Shown here piece after piece: positions 9,836-18,518 of a DNA stretch of 64,000 nt. The stretch covers positions 418,800-482,799 of the forward strand of contig JACIWX010000002.1 of the NCBI GenBank assembly GCA_014360755.1. The letters run 5' to 3'. Each line of letters begins with the position of its first letter. Within the stretch, counting starts at the first letter, position 1. Source of the DNA: Chloroflexota bacterium. GTDB taxonomy: Bacteria > Chloroflexota > Anaerolineae > UBA2200. The position numbers were made by a program, and so were the translations under genes. Under the pieces are notes generated by a model. It was not told the origin of the DNA and did no database searches. It was given only the letters and a program-made list of their open reading frames with translations.

Positions 9836-10789
9836 TTGACGCAAAAACTACTCGGGGTCATCTTAGCGGCAGGCAAGGGCAGCCGCATACAGCCGTTAAA
9901 TCTGTATTTGCCCAAGCCCTTGCTTCCGGTGTGTAATAAACCCATCATCCAGTACCAGTTGGAAGACATGCGTAATATCGGCGTGCGCGATGTGATCATC
10001 GTCGTCGGGCATTTGAAGGAAGAGATCATCTCTTATTTTGGGGATGGTTCCTCTCTCGGCCTGCGTATCCGCTATGTTGAACAGCAAGAGACATTGGGCA
10101 TTGCCCATGCAGTAGCGCAACTGGAACATGTGGTAGATTCGCCATTTATCCTATTCCTGGGTGATATTTTCCTGGTTCCCAAAGACTTGCAGTCCATGGA
10201 GCGCATGTTCTGGGAGCGCCGGGCAGGGGCTGTTTTGGCTGTAAAACGGGAGAAGAACCCCGAGTACGTGCGGCGCAATTTTGCCGTGATTCTCCATGCT
10301 AGCGGCACGGTTACGCGTGTCATTGAGAAGCCGCGGTATGTAACCAGCGATCTCAAGGGATGTGGGGTGTATATTTTTGATTTGGCGATTTTCGATGCCA
10401 TCCGGCGCACACCGCGCACCGCACAGCGCGATGAATACGAGATTACAAATTCCATTCAGATCCTCATTGACGATGGATTCCCTGTTTATCCCGCAGAGGT
10501 GATTGATTGGGATATGAACATTACCTTTGCTTGCGACTTGTTGGAATGCAACTGCAATCAGCTTCAGCGGTTGGCGAAACCATACCTCATTGGCGAGAAC
10601 ACAACTATCCATCCCGGTGCAATACTAGAGGGCTCGGTGCTTGGCGATAACGTAACAGTTGAGCATCCCATTAAGATCAAGGATTCATTGATCCTCTCTG
10701 GTTCACGCGTTACCAGCACTCAAGATCTCCAGCGCATGCTAATCACTCCAGAAGTCAGCATTGAGTGTGCTGCTAGTGAGAGGAAGTGA
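9836..10789 (+). CDS. Sugar-phosphate nucleotidyltransferase (RmlA-like)
   Basis: A 317-residue enzyme that would join a sugar-1-phosphate to a nucleotide. The N-terminal signature LAAGKGSR and the PKPLLPV motif are those of RmlA/GlmU-type nucleotidyltransferases. ILFLGDIFL supplies the catalytic Asp region, and VIEKP is a further family motif. The last 60 residues (GENTTIHPGAILEGS onward) look like a short left-handed beta-helix, as in archaeal-type glucose-1-phosphate thymidylyltransferases. The start is TTG 9836 after a GGGAGGAAAC ribosome site. The product probably feeds the epimerase just downstream (three-base gap). Nucleotide and sugar cannot be fixed by eye. Confidence 0.85.
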   Translation: MTQKLLGVILAAGKGSRIQPLNLYLPKPLLPVCNKPIIQYQLEDMRNIGVRDVIIVVGHLKEEIISYFGDGSSLGLRIRYVEQQETLGIAHAVAQLEHVVDSPFILFLGDIFLVPKDLQSMERMFWERRAGAVLAVKREKNPEYVRRNFAVILHASGTVTRVIEKPRYVTSDLKGCGVYIFDLAIFDAIRRTPRTAQRDEYEITNSIQILIDDGFPVYPAEVIDWDMNITFACDLLECNCNQLQRLAKPYLIGENTTIHPGAILEGSVLGDNVTVEHPIKIKDSLILSGSRVTSTQDLQRMLITPEVSIECAASERK

Positions 10790-10792
10790 GCG

Positions 10793-11728
10793 ATGGATTA
10801 TCGGCGCGTGTTGGTAACCGGAGGGGCAGGATTCATTGGCTCTCACTTGGTGGGGCGTCTGCTACAAGAAGGGCTGCAGGTTGTCGTGTTGGATAATTTG
10901 TCCGTAGGCAAGCGTGAGAATGTGCCCAAGGGAGCTGAGTTTGTGCTAGGCGATGTGCGTGATTCAATAGCCGTGTCCACTGCCATCGCTGGTGTAGATG
11001 CCGTCTTCCATCTGGCTGCTAAGGTGAGCATACGCGCTTCTGTAGCCGGCTTCTATGAAGATGCGGAGACCAATCTGATGGGTACTCTCAATGTACTGCG
11101 CGTTTGTGCTTCTGCAGGCATCAGGAAGTTCATTTACGCTTCTTCGATGGCTGTATACGCAGATTCTGCCAAGCCCGTTCCTCTGCCGGAAACCCACCCA
11201 ACAGTACCTATATCACCCTATGGCGTAGCCAAACTGGCTAGCGAAAGATATGCCATGCTGGTAGCCGCTCAGTCGGGCTTTCAAGCAGTAGCCTTGCGCT
11301 ATTTCAACACGTATGGGCCACGCCAGACCTTTACCCCTTATGTGGGGGTGATTACTATTTTTATCCAGCGCTTGCTGAGAGGCGAGCCGCCACTGATCTT
11401 TGGGGATGGGGAACAGTGTCGTGATTTTGTATATGTTGGCGACGTGGTGGAAGCTACCTATCGGGCTCTAGTGTGCCCTGTGGATGGGGAAGTATGCAAC
11501 ATTGGTTCTGGTGTAGGGATCTCGGTGAACCAGATAGCTGCTCTGCTCTGTGCACGGCTAGGTCCTGGCATTGAACCACAGCACGTGCCTGCGCATCCTG
11601 GGGAGTTGCGCAATTCGATCGCTGACATAAGCAAAGCGAAGCAATTGCTTGGATATGAACCGCACGCGCGGCTATCCGAGAAGATTGATGAGATCATCGC
11701 CTGGAATCGGGAGGTCATGGGGACATGA
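10793..11728 (+). CDS. NAD-dependent sugar epimerase, UDP-glucose 4-epimerase-like
   Basis: A 311-residue extended short-chain dehydrogenase/reductase. The Rossmann glycine motif TGGAGFIGS is at residues 9-17. IYASSMAVY holds the catalytic Ser, and SPY143GVAK147 is the catalytic Tyr/Lys pair. LRYFNTYGPRQ and FGDGEQCRDFVYVGDVV are conserved in GalE- and WbpP-like epimerases. It would interconvert a nucleotide sugar, most likely at C4, in the cytosol. It lies between a nucleotidyltransferase and a GT2 with tight spacing, so it probably supplies the donor for that GT2. A 4,6-dehydratase is less likely from the motifs but not excluded. Confidence 0.85.
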   Translation: MDYRRVLVTGGAGFIGSHLVGRLLQEGLQVVVLDNLSVGKRENVPKGAEFVLGDVRDSIAVSTAIAGVDAVFHLAAKVSIRASVAGFYEDAETNLMGTLNVLRVCASAGIRKFIYASSMAVYADSAKPVPLPETHPTVPISPYGVAKLASERYAMLVAAQSGFQAVALRYFNTYGPRQTFTPYVGVITIFIQRLLRGEPPLIFGDGEQCRDFVYVGDVVEATYRALVCPVDGEVCNIGSGVGISVNQIAALLCARLGPGIEPQHVPAHPGELRNSIADISKAKQLLGYEPHARLSEKIDEIIAWNREVMGT

Positions 11729-12471
11729 GCGCCACTGCGACCAAAACCATATTGATCATGCCAGCCCACAATGAAGCCAGCAATATTGGCCATGTTTTGG
11801 CTGAAATCCGAGGCACTGGGCTGACATTGGACATATTGGTCGTGGATGACTGTTCGACCGATGAAACGGCGCTCGTGGCTCTCGAGGCGGGGGCGCGCGT
11901 ACTGCGTTTGCCCTGTAACCTGGGCTATGGTGGGGCAGTTCAGGCGGGCTTTCGCTACGCTGTTCATTACGGCTACGATTTTGGTGTGCTGATGGATGCA
12001 GACGGGCAGCATGCCGCGGGTTGTATTACTGATTTGTTGCGGGTGGTACAGTCTGGTGAAGCGGATATTGCACTTGGTTCCCGTTTTTTAGGGAGGATGG
12101 AATATCATGCCTCTTTTTTCAAGCGTGTAGGCATGGCTTTCTTCAGCCAGGTGGTCTCGCGCATCACAAGACAGCGTATTACCGATCCGACCTCTGGCTT
12201 CCAGGCTTTCAATCGCGAGGTGATGAGCTTCTTTGCCACGGACAATTACCCTGTTGATTTTCCCGATGCGGATACCATCTTGCTGTTGCATTTTGCCGGA
12301 TTCCGACTGGCTGAAGTGCCTGTTGTCATGCGCGAGAGATTAAGTGGACAGTCTATGCATTCCAGTTGGAAGCCCATTTACTATGTCTTTAAGATGTTCC
12401 TATCCATTTTTATCGTTCTGTTACGCCAGCGTACTCACAGCAATGCCGCACGGCGCGCTATCGCTCGCTAG
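11725..12471 (+). CDS. Family 2 glycosyltransferase, DPM1-like
   Basis: A 248-residue GT-A enzyme. ILIMPAHNEASNI opens the fold, VVDDCSTDET binds the donor and MDADGQH coordinates the metal. NLGYGGAVQAGFRYA and ITDPTSGFQAFNREV are typical of polyprenyl-phosphate sugar synthases and relatives. The C-terminal FKMFLSIFIVLLRQ is an amphipathic or membrane-peripheral helix. The ATG overlaps the epimerase stop (ATGA). It is followed by a deacetylase and a DUF2304 protein, a common order in polysaccharide loci. The substrate is unknown. Confidence 0.85.
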   Translation: MSATATKTILIMPAHNEASNIGHVLAEIRGTGLTLDILVVDDCSTDETALVALEAGARVLRLPCNLGYGGAVQAGFRYAVHYGYDFGVLMDADGQHAAGCITDLLRVVQSGEADIALGSRFLGRMEYHASFFKRVGMAFFSQVVSRITRQRITDPTSGFQAFNREVMSFFATDNYPVDFPDADTILLLHFAGFRLAEVPVVMRERLSGQSMHSSWKPIYYVFKMFLSIFIVLLRQRTHSNAARRAIAR

Positions 12472-12488
12472 TGGGAAAGACGACCACC

Positions 12489-13343
12489 ATGCTGAATGCC
12501 TTGACCATAGACCTTGAGGATTGGTATCACCCCGAGTTGGTGCGTTCTCAGCTCACGCTCGCTGAGCAAGAGGCACTGGTTGAGCAATCGACGCAACCGC
12601 TGTTGGATTTGCTGCGTGAAGGAAATGTCAAGGCTACCTTCTTCATAGTAGGCCAGGTTGCACAACGCCATCCGCGCCTGATTGAAGCGCTTGCTGCAGA
12701 GGGCCATGAGCTAGCGTGCCATGGGATGAGCCATAGGCCGCTCTGGGAGATGACACCGGAGGAATTCCGAGCTGAATTGGAAGACTTTGACAGGGTCATA
12801 TCGGCAGTTGTGCCCGGGGCTGACATCGTTGGGTTTCGCGCTCCGACTTTTTCGTTGGATAACCGAACACGTTGGGCTTTGGATGTCCTGGCTGAGTTTG
12901 GGTACAAGTATGACGCCAGCCTGTTTCCCATGCGAACTCCGCTCTATGGGATGGATGGCTGTCCGCTCATGCCGTACCATCCTTCGAAAGAAGATCTTGC
13001 ACGACCTGATGATCATGGTGCACTGATCGAGTTTCCAATGTCAGTGTGGACAGGGGCTGGGTTGCGGCTACCTGTATCAGGGGGCTTTTATCTACGAGCA
13101 ATGCCTTTTTCTTTAGTTAGGCTTTGCCTGAGGCAGATCGCTGCGCAAAGACCTGTAGTGATCTATGTGCATCCCTGGGAAGCGAATCCCTATACCCCAC
13201 GGCTGCAATTGCCCTTTTGGGCGCGTCTAGCTACATATTACAATATCGGAGCAGTGCTGCCGCGGTTGCGGACGCTCCTGAAGGTGTTCCCTTTCGCGCC
13301 AATGAGGATTGTGCTCGAAGAGTTAGGAGAATTGAAAGGATGA
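12489..13343 (+). CDS. Polysaccharide deacetylase (NodB fold, DUF3473-type)
   Basis: A 284-residue enzyme predicted to remove N- or O-acetyl groups from a glycan. ATG 12489 is chosen because MLNALTIDLEDWYH matches the usual N-terminus of the exosortase-associated deacetylase subgroup; GTG 12471 would add six residues. The first metal and catalytic motif is IDLED. The second metal motif CH78GMSH82 is the HxxxH pair, and KATFFIVGQVA lies between them. GFRAPTFS is the third NodB motif, and YVHPWE near the C-terminus carries the last His. No signal peptide is visible, so it may act on a cytoplasmic lipid-linked intermediate. It follows the GT2 at 11725 closely. Confidence 0.85.
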   Translation: MLNALTIDLEDWYHPELVRSQLTLAEQEALVEQSTQPLLDLLREGNVKATFFIVGQVAQRHPRLIEALAAEGHELACHGMSHRPLWEMTPEEFRAELEDFDRVISAVVPGADIVGFRAPTFSLDNRTRWALDVLAEFGYKYDASLFPMRTPLYGMDGCPLMPYHPSKEDLARPDDHGALIEFPMSVWTGAGLRLPVSGGFYLRAMPFSLVRLCLRQIAAQRPVVIYVHPWEANPYTPRLQLPFWARLATYYNIGAVLPRLRTLLKVFPFAPMRIVLEELGELKG

Positions 13344-13393
13344 GTGTCTGGTTTGAGGGCTGCCTGCGCCTTGCTTTGCAGGAGGAGGATGTG

Positions 13394-13789
13394 ATGGAAT
13401 TCCGAGCGCGCCTTTTCGCAATTATATTGGGCTTTGCGGTGCTCTTATTTGTCATCAATTTGGTGCGCACAAAGAAATTGAAGGAAGAATTTGCTCTGCT
13501 GTGGCTACTAACAGGCGTGGTATTGGTACTTACGCCATTGTTTATAGATTACCTAGACATGCTCGCTTATGCCTTAGGCATCGAGTACCCACCGGCGCTA
13601 ATTTTTGTCCTGGCTATTATTTCGTTGCTCTTTATTCTCTTTCAATTTTCTATGCGCATCTCGCGTTTCAGCGATCAAATCAAGGTTTTGACCCAAGAGT
13701 TGGCGTTGCTTCAGGCACGGGTTGAGTTGCTTGAGCAAAGAGCCGAAAAGGGGGAAAGCGATGCAATCCATGACCGCCACACAACGTAA
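13394..13789 (+). CDS. DUF2304 membrane protein
   Basis: A 131-residue protein with three hydrophobic helices (about residues 5-20, 31-50 and 61-80) and a C-terminal heptad-rich coiled coil, LTQELALLQARVELLEQ. This is the plan of DUF2304 proteins, whose function is unknown but whose genes often sit beside GT2 enzymes in polysaccharide loci. ATG 13394 is chosen for the GGAGGAGG site five bases upstream; the frame is open further up (ATG 13340), but those residues lack family character. Its end overlaps the next gene by 29 bases. A partner role with the nearby GT2 is an inference from context. Confidence 0.8.
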   Translation: MEFRARLFAIILGFAVLLFVINLVRTKKLKEEFALLWLLTGVVLVLTPLFIDYLDMLAYALGIEYPPALIFVLAIISLLFILFQFSMRISRFSDQIKVLTQELALLQARVELLEQRAEKGESDAIHDRHTT

Positions 13790-15440
13790 AGCCATAAGGT
13801 CCGAGATTCTGACCATTGCCTGCCTTTGCCTCTGGGCAACATTGATTCGCCTAATGGCATTGTTGTTACCCCAAAGAATTGTCTGGGGCGACGAGCCTTT
13901 CTACCTCTGGTTGGGGCGTAACTGGTTGAGTGGAAGGGGGTATACCTTTACTGGCTATTCCGATGTGCACCACACGCCGATGTATCCATTGCTATCGGGT
14001 TTGTTCTACCTGCTTACGCGCCAATTCACACCCAGTCCTGCTGCGGGAATGGAGTTAGCCAGCGATATTTGTTACGTGCTTTTTGGAGCCTTGTTGGTAA
14101 TTCCTGTGTATTTACTGACAAAGGAAATGTACCGGCGAGAAGTTGGCTATATCACTGTCTTCCTAATGGCGGTTTATCCTGCTATCAGTATTTTGCCCCT
14201 TTTCTGGGGCACAATGACCGAACCGCCGTATTATTTCTTTGTCTACTCCGGATTGCTCCTGACCCTCCTGGCCATGCGCAGAGGGCGCATCTGGTCATAT
14301 TTTCTGGCTGGGGTCTGTTTTGGCTTGGCCTACTTGACCCGGCCTGAAGCCGTGGCTTACATGGCAATCAGTGGTTTTGTGCTGGCTTTGGTCAAGCTCT
14401 TTGAGAAACAGTTATTCACGCGCCAGGCACTACTTCGCTTGGCACTCTATATTATTGGCTTCCTACTGCTGTTCTTGCCCTATGCCTATTACGTAGCTCA
14501 GGAAACTGGTTCTTGGATGATCAGTGAAAAGGCAGGAGTTACCTTTGTAACCTGCATTGGCTTATCTGAGGGAGACACTAGGGCTTTTGACCAAGCCACC
14601 TGGGGATTAGATTCCACGGGCAAGGAGGTGTTCTTTTTCTCGCGGGAGAGCTACCATGTGAGCATGTTCGATGTCATTCGAGCATATCCTTCCGAATTCC
14701 TCCAGTTGGTGATCCGAAATGTACGCCGTTTTGTCAGTTCCCTGTTGTCCTTGCGGTTATTCCCCTACTACTTTTTGCCCCTTATCGGGCTGGCTTTCTT
14801 CAAAAAGCCCTGGGATAAAACCAGAACAAAAGGGGAATTGCTCCTCTTAGCCTCCCTCACTCCGGTAGGTGTTTTCTTGCTTTTCTTCATCCAGGATCGC
14901 TATATTGCTACTTTGCTGCCCACCCTTGTTATTTGGCTGGGGTTGGGGGCTTATGAACTAGGGCTCTGGCTTAGCCAAACCGTGGCGAATTTGCTCGCTG
15001 GGCATGCATTACGGCGCCGTTGGCTGACTTTTTTGATAACAGTGCCCACGATTGTTCTCCTTCTTTTCTTTATACTACTGCAGCCAAGACTTGTCGCACA
15101 GTATACGAACACTGGATCTTTCCGCCCAGAGCATAAGGCTATTGGGCTGTGGCTGAAGGAACACATTCCCCCAGGCTCTGTGGTCATGTCCCGGTATCCT
15201 GCGATTGCCTTCTATGCGGATGCGCGCTGGGAACCCACACCCAATGCAGAGTATAAGCAGGTTCTGGCTTATGCACGTGCAAACCAAGTGGACTATTTTG
15301 TCCTGGATGAATTGGAGACTCGTGAATTACGCCCGCAACTGGCTTTTCTCTTGAATGAGTATGCCACCCCTGCAGAGCTGGAGCGAATCCATGTGGAACG
15401 CAGTGCGGCTGGAAAACTCGTCGTGTTCAAACTGGAATAG
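13761..15440 (+). CDS. GT-C family 39-like membrane glycosyltransferase
   Basis: A 559-residue polytopic membrane protein. ATG 13761 follows a GGGGGAAAG site; the longer TTG-started frame at 13722 is rejected. After helix one the loop reads VWGD44-E45-PFYLWLGRNWL, then HHTPMYPLL. At least ten helices follow. The end of the protein has a recognisable tail, VDYFVLDELETRELRPQLAFLL, that is shared almost element by element with the disrupted gene at 29189-30838. The WMISEKAGVTF segment also has a counterpart there. It is therefore the likely intact paralogue of that pseudogene. Predicted role: sugar transfer from a polyprenyl-phosphate donor; acceptor unknown. Confidence 0.85.
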   Translation: MQSMTATQRKAIRSEILTIACLCLWATLIRLMALLLPQRIVWGDEPFYLWLGRNWLSGRGYTFTGYSDVHHTPMYPLLSGLFYLLTRQFTPSPAAGMELASDICYVLFGALLVIPVYLLTKEMYRREVGYITVFLMAVYPAISILPLFWGTMTEPPYYFFVYSGLLLTLLAMRRGRIWSYFLAGVCFGLAYLTRPEAVAYMAISGFVLALVKLFEKQLFTRQALLRLALYIIGFLLLFLPYAYYVAQETGSWMISEKAGVTFVTCIGLSEGDTRAFDQATWGLDSTGKEVFFFSRESYHVSMFDVIRAYPSEFLQLVIRNVRRFVSSLLSLRLFPYYFLPLIGLAFFKKPWDKTRTKGELLLLASLTPVGVFLLFFIQDRYIATLLPTLVIWLGLGAYELGLWLSQTVANLLAGHALRRRWLTFLITVPTIVLLLFFILLQPRLVAQYTNTGSFRPEHKAIGLWLKEHIPPGSVVMSRYPAIAFYADARWEPTPNAEYKQVLAYARANQVDYFVLDELETRELRPQLAFLLNEYATPAELERIHVERSAAGKLVVFKLE

Positions 15441-15449
15441 AGCAAGTCT

Positions 15450-16748
15450 ATGGATCTCAGTGTAGTCATTCCCGCCTGGAATGAGGCGGACAATCTCGTT
15501 AAGCTGTTGCCCCAGTTGCATGCAGTGTTATCTCAACTCGGTTGCACGTATGAGATTATTGTCGTAGACAATCATTCAGCGGATGCGACAGAGGAGGTCT
15601 GCAGGGTCGCGGGCGCCCTTTTGCTGCAACAAACGGAACCAGGTTACGGCGGGGCATTGTGGGCTGGTTTTAGGCATGCCTCTGGGGAATACATCTTGAC
15701 CATGGATGCAGACCTCTCCCATGCACCAGATTTTATACCAACACTATGGAATGAGCGAGAGCGTGCTGATGTGGTTATCGCTTCGCGCTACGTGAAGGGT
15801 GGCAGCACGGATATGCCGTGGTACAGGTATGTCTTGAGCATTATTCTCAATCGTGTATATACCCGAGCGCTGTCCTTGCCTGTGAAAGATATTTCCAGTG
15901 GTTTTCGCCTCTATCGCGCTTCTATCCTTCGGGACCTCGATTTGAAGAGCAGCGACTTCGATGCTTTGGAAGAGATATTGATTGAATGCTATGGACAGGG
16001 TTATCAGATCATCGAGATGCCAATGCGTTATCTGCCGCGGGACCAAGGCAAGTCAAAGGTCAAACTGTTGCGGTTTGGCATTGCCTATTTGAAAACCTTG
16101 TTCCGTATGTGGAAGTGGCGTAATTCGGTTGCCTCCGCGGACTACGATGCCCGTGCTTTTGACAGTATCATCCCTTTGCAACGATACTGGCAGCGGCGGC
16201 GTTACCAGATTGTCTTGGGTATGCTTGATCGGTCTAAACGGTGTTTGGATATTGGGTGTGGATCCAGCCGTATCCTGGGTGGCCTCAGTGCGGATTCTGT
16301 CGGTTTGGATATTAAGATGAACAAGGTTCGTTACGCGCGGCGATACCAGCGTCCCTTGGTCAATGCCAGTGCGTTTGCTTTGCCTTTTCGCGATGGTGTG
16401 TTTGATCAGGTGCTTTGTTCGCAAGTCATTGAACATCTCGAGGCGAGTGAACAACCTTTTCGCGAGATGAGCCGTGTGTTGAAAATAGGAGGACGGTTAG
16501 TACTTGGCACACCAGACTATGGAGGGAGAGTTTGGCCCATATTGGAGCGGCTCTACAAGGTTTTTGCGCCGGGAGCGTATGCTGATGAGCATATTACCCA
16601 TTATGCGAAGGATACTCTGATACAATCCATGGCAATGTACGGGTTCCAATTAGAACGTGCAGAATATATCTTGGCTTCGGAAATGATTTTGCTTTTCATA
16701 AAAAGAGGAGAGTTCAGGAGCGGTGCCTTTGAAACAGTTCGTGCGTGA
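15450..16748 (+). CDS. Fused family 2 glycosyltransferase and SAM-dependent methyltransferase
   Basis: A 432-residue two-domain cytosolic protein. Residues 1 to about 225 are a DPM1-like GT-A domain with VVIPAWNEADN, VDNHSADAT and the metal motif MDADLSH (residues 85-91), plus VKDISSGFRLYR. Residues from about 240 are a class I methyltransferase with CLDIGCGSS (265-273) as the SAM-binding loop and FDQVLCSQVIEHL as the post-motif, then VLKIGGRLVLGTPDYGG. No stop or frame change separates the two. The fusion suggests one sugar is added and then methylated, or that lipid charging and methylation are coupled. It overlaps the next gene by 26 bases. Confidence 0.85.
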   Translation: MDLSVVIPAWNEADNLVKLLPQLHAVLSQLGCTYEIIVVDNHSADATEEVCRVAGALLLQQTEPGYGGALWAGFRHASGEYILTMDADLSHAPDFIPTLWNERERADVVIASRYVKGGSTDMPWYRYVLSIILNRVYTRALSLPVKDISSGFRLYRASILRDLDLKSSDFDALEEILIECYGQGYQIIEMPMRYLPRDQGKSKVKLLRFGIAYLKTLFRMWKWRNSVASADYDARAFDSIIPLQRYWQRRRYQIVLGMLDRSKRCLDIGCGSSRILGGLSADSVGLDIKMNKVRYARRYQRPLVNASAFALPFRDGVFDQVLCSQVIEHLEASEQPFREMSRVLKIGGRLVLGTPDYGGRVWPILERLYKVFAPGAYADEHITHYAKDTLIQSMAMYGFQLERAEYILASEMILLFIKRGEFRSGAFETVRA

Positions 16749-18324
16749 TGTCAAAGTGTATCAATGCGAGCGTCTATTTTTCGTGGCCATTTTTGCTGCA
16801 GGTGTTGTGCTTCGCTTGTACCGCCTGGATGCTTTCGGTATCTGGCGAGACGAAGCACAAACTATTTTCCTGGCGCGTCACTCATTTCCGTTTGGTATCC
16901 TGCAGGCTTTGGAGTACGCAGACGTCAGTCCCCCTCTCTATTACTTTCTCTTGCATTTTTGGGAAAGGATTTTTGCAAGTGACTGGGGATTACGATTTTT
17001 CTCTGTAGTCTTCGGGCTGGCTATTATTCCTCTGTTATACTGGCTGGGACGCAAAATATACGGCTATAGCGTCGCGATTTTAGCAACCTACATTGCCGCT
17101 TTGTTGCCTCATCATGTTATCGTCTCGCGCACGGTGCGCATGTATTCTTTGTTGCCCTTGGTGAGTCTTTTAGCTATCTATTTTGTCTACCAACTCATTA
17201 CTGCTTGTGTTGATTCATCGCATGTTAGGATAAAACGCAACACATATTTGGGTATCATCCTTTCTTTTGCTTTTTTATTATACCTACATAATGTAGGTGC
17301 TTTCTTAGTATTATCGGCGAACTGCTTAGTGGCATGGGAGATAATTCGTCATAAGGCAGCGCGGAAGCTGTTCTGGCCATGGTTTCTGACGCAGGCATGT
17401 GTAGCTTTACTATACTTGCCATGGGTGCCAATGCTCATTCGCCAACTTCGCCTGCAAGGCGCGGTGATGGGACCATGGCTGCCTCGCCAATCCCGGCTGG
17501 GCAACGTGGTGCGCCTGTTCAGCGAACTCACTGCGTTGGCTTGGCCTGGAGGCCGGCCGTGGCTATGGATCGCCCTCTTTACACTAGGCACATTTACGAT
17601 TAAGATGCGCCGCGAAATTCTTGCTTTATATCTGCGCTTCTCTGTCGCTCTAGATCTCGTCCTTTTCTGTTCTATTGGCCCGATTTTATTCGCAGCATTA
17701 TTCACGCCAAGGACAATCGGTATTATCCCTTCGTATGTCACCCTTGTAGCTTTTCCAGCAGTGTGCTACCTTATGGCTCGTGGGGTTAGTGCCATTCGGC
17801 CCCGTGTGCTTTCTCTAGTGGTTTTAACCTTGCTGTCTGTCTTATGGTTGCGTACAGTAAGCGTAACCTACGTACGTCCTGCGTCTAATTTGCGTGAAGT
17901 TGCGGCTTATGTTTCAGCCAGAGCCGGACCAGACGATTGCATTGTGATTGCGCCAGATTACCTGGCTTCTACTTTCAATTACTACTACAGTGGTTCGCAG
18001 AAGCAGGTGGCTTTCCCCTCTGGCTTTGGCCGGATAGAAGAAATTACCTGGCTTTATTGGGTAGACAATTGGAAGAACGCTGCTAGTTTCATTGAACCCA
18101 CGTTGCAATACCTACTTCGGGAATCAAAAGCAGGTGCATGCCTTTGGTTTATCGCACCACTTGGAGCTTATCCGAATGATCCTTATTTCTCACAGATTCG
18201 GGTTTTGAAAAGCAGGTTGGATGAGATTTATGGGCCTCCGCAGGTCGTTGATTCGTTTCCTCCCGCTATTGAGTGTGCAGAGGTGTACATTTACCGTTTT
18301 CCAAAGTCTCAGGGGGTTGACTGA
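16723..18324 (+). CDS. GT-C family 39-like membrane glycosyltransferase
   Basis: A 533-residue polytopic membrane protein. GTG 16723 follows an AGGAG only two bases upstream; the start is not certain. Helix one (residues 19-35) leads to a loop with WRD43-E44-AQTIFLARH and SPPLYYFLLHFWE, the same plan as the gene at 612. VSRTVRMYSLLPL and about nine further helices follow. The extracytoplasmic tail has LREVAAYVSA, DDCIVIAPDY and FNYYYSGSQ, again like the genes at 1 and 612. It closes the first transcription block; the following gap of about 190 bases is the longest in the window. Confidence 0.85.
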   Translation: MPLKQFVRDVKVYQCERLFFVAIFAAGVVLRLYRLDAFGIWRDEAQTIFLARHSFPFGILQALEYADVSPPLYYFLLHFWERIFASDWGLRFFSVVFGLAIIPLLYWLGRKIYGYSVAILATYIAALLPHHVIVSRTVRMYSLLPLVSLLAIYFVYQLITACVDSSHVRIKRNTYLGIILSFAFLLYLHNVGAFLVLSANCLVAWEIIRHKAARKLFWPWFLTQACVALLYLPWVPMLIRQLRLQGAVMGPWLPRQSRLGNVVRLFSELTALAWPGGRPWLWIALFTLGTFTIKMRREILALYLRFSVALDLVLFCSIGPILFAALFTPRTIGIIPSYVTLVAFPAVCYLMARGVSAIRPRVLSLVVLTLLSVLWLRTVSVTYVRPASNLREVAAYVSARAGPDDCIVIAPDYLASTFNYYYSGSQKQVAFPSGFGRIEEITWLYWVDNWKNAASFIEPTLQYLLRESKAGACLWFIAPLGAYPNDPYFSQIRVLKSRLDEIYGPPQVVDSFPPAIECAEVYIYRFPKSQGVD

Positions 18325-18389
18325 GTTTGATAGGTATTAGAGTTGAGTTACTTGCTTATATGGTGGAACGGAAATCATTGTGAAGAAAG

Positions 18390-18444
18390 TTTCATTTAAC
18401 AGGCCACATGTTTATATTATGTTTTCATACAACTGGTGTATAAT
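18390..18444 (+). promoter_or_regulatory. Possible promoter in the longest intergenic gap
   Basis: The gap 18325-18518 is clearly more AT-rich than its surroundings. A perfect TATAAT lies at 18439-18444, but no good -35 box stands at the right distance. A second pair, TTTCAT at 18390 and TATATT at 18413, has correct 17-base spacing but weak hexamers. Promoter activity is therefore only suggested. It would serve the methyltransferase gene at 18519 and following genes. Confidence 0.3.
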
Positions 18445-18518
18445 GGCATATAAATCATGATGTTAAGTGGAGTGAGTTATTGTGCCTTTTATGGAACTAG
18501 CGCTCAGGGGGTACATCG

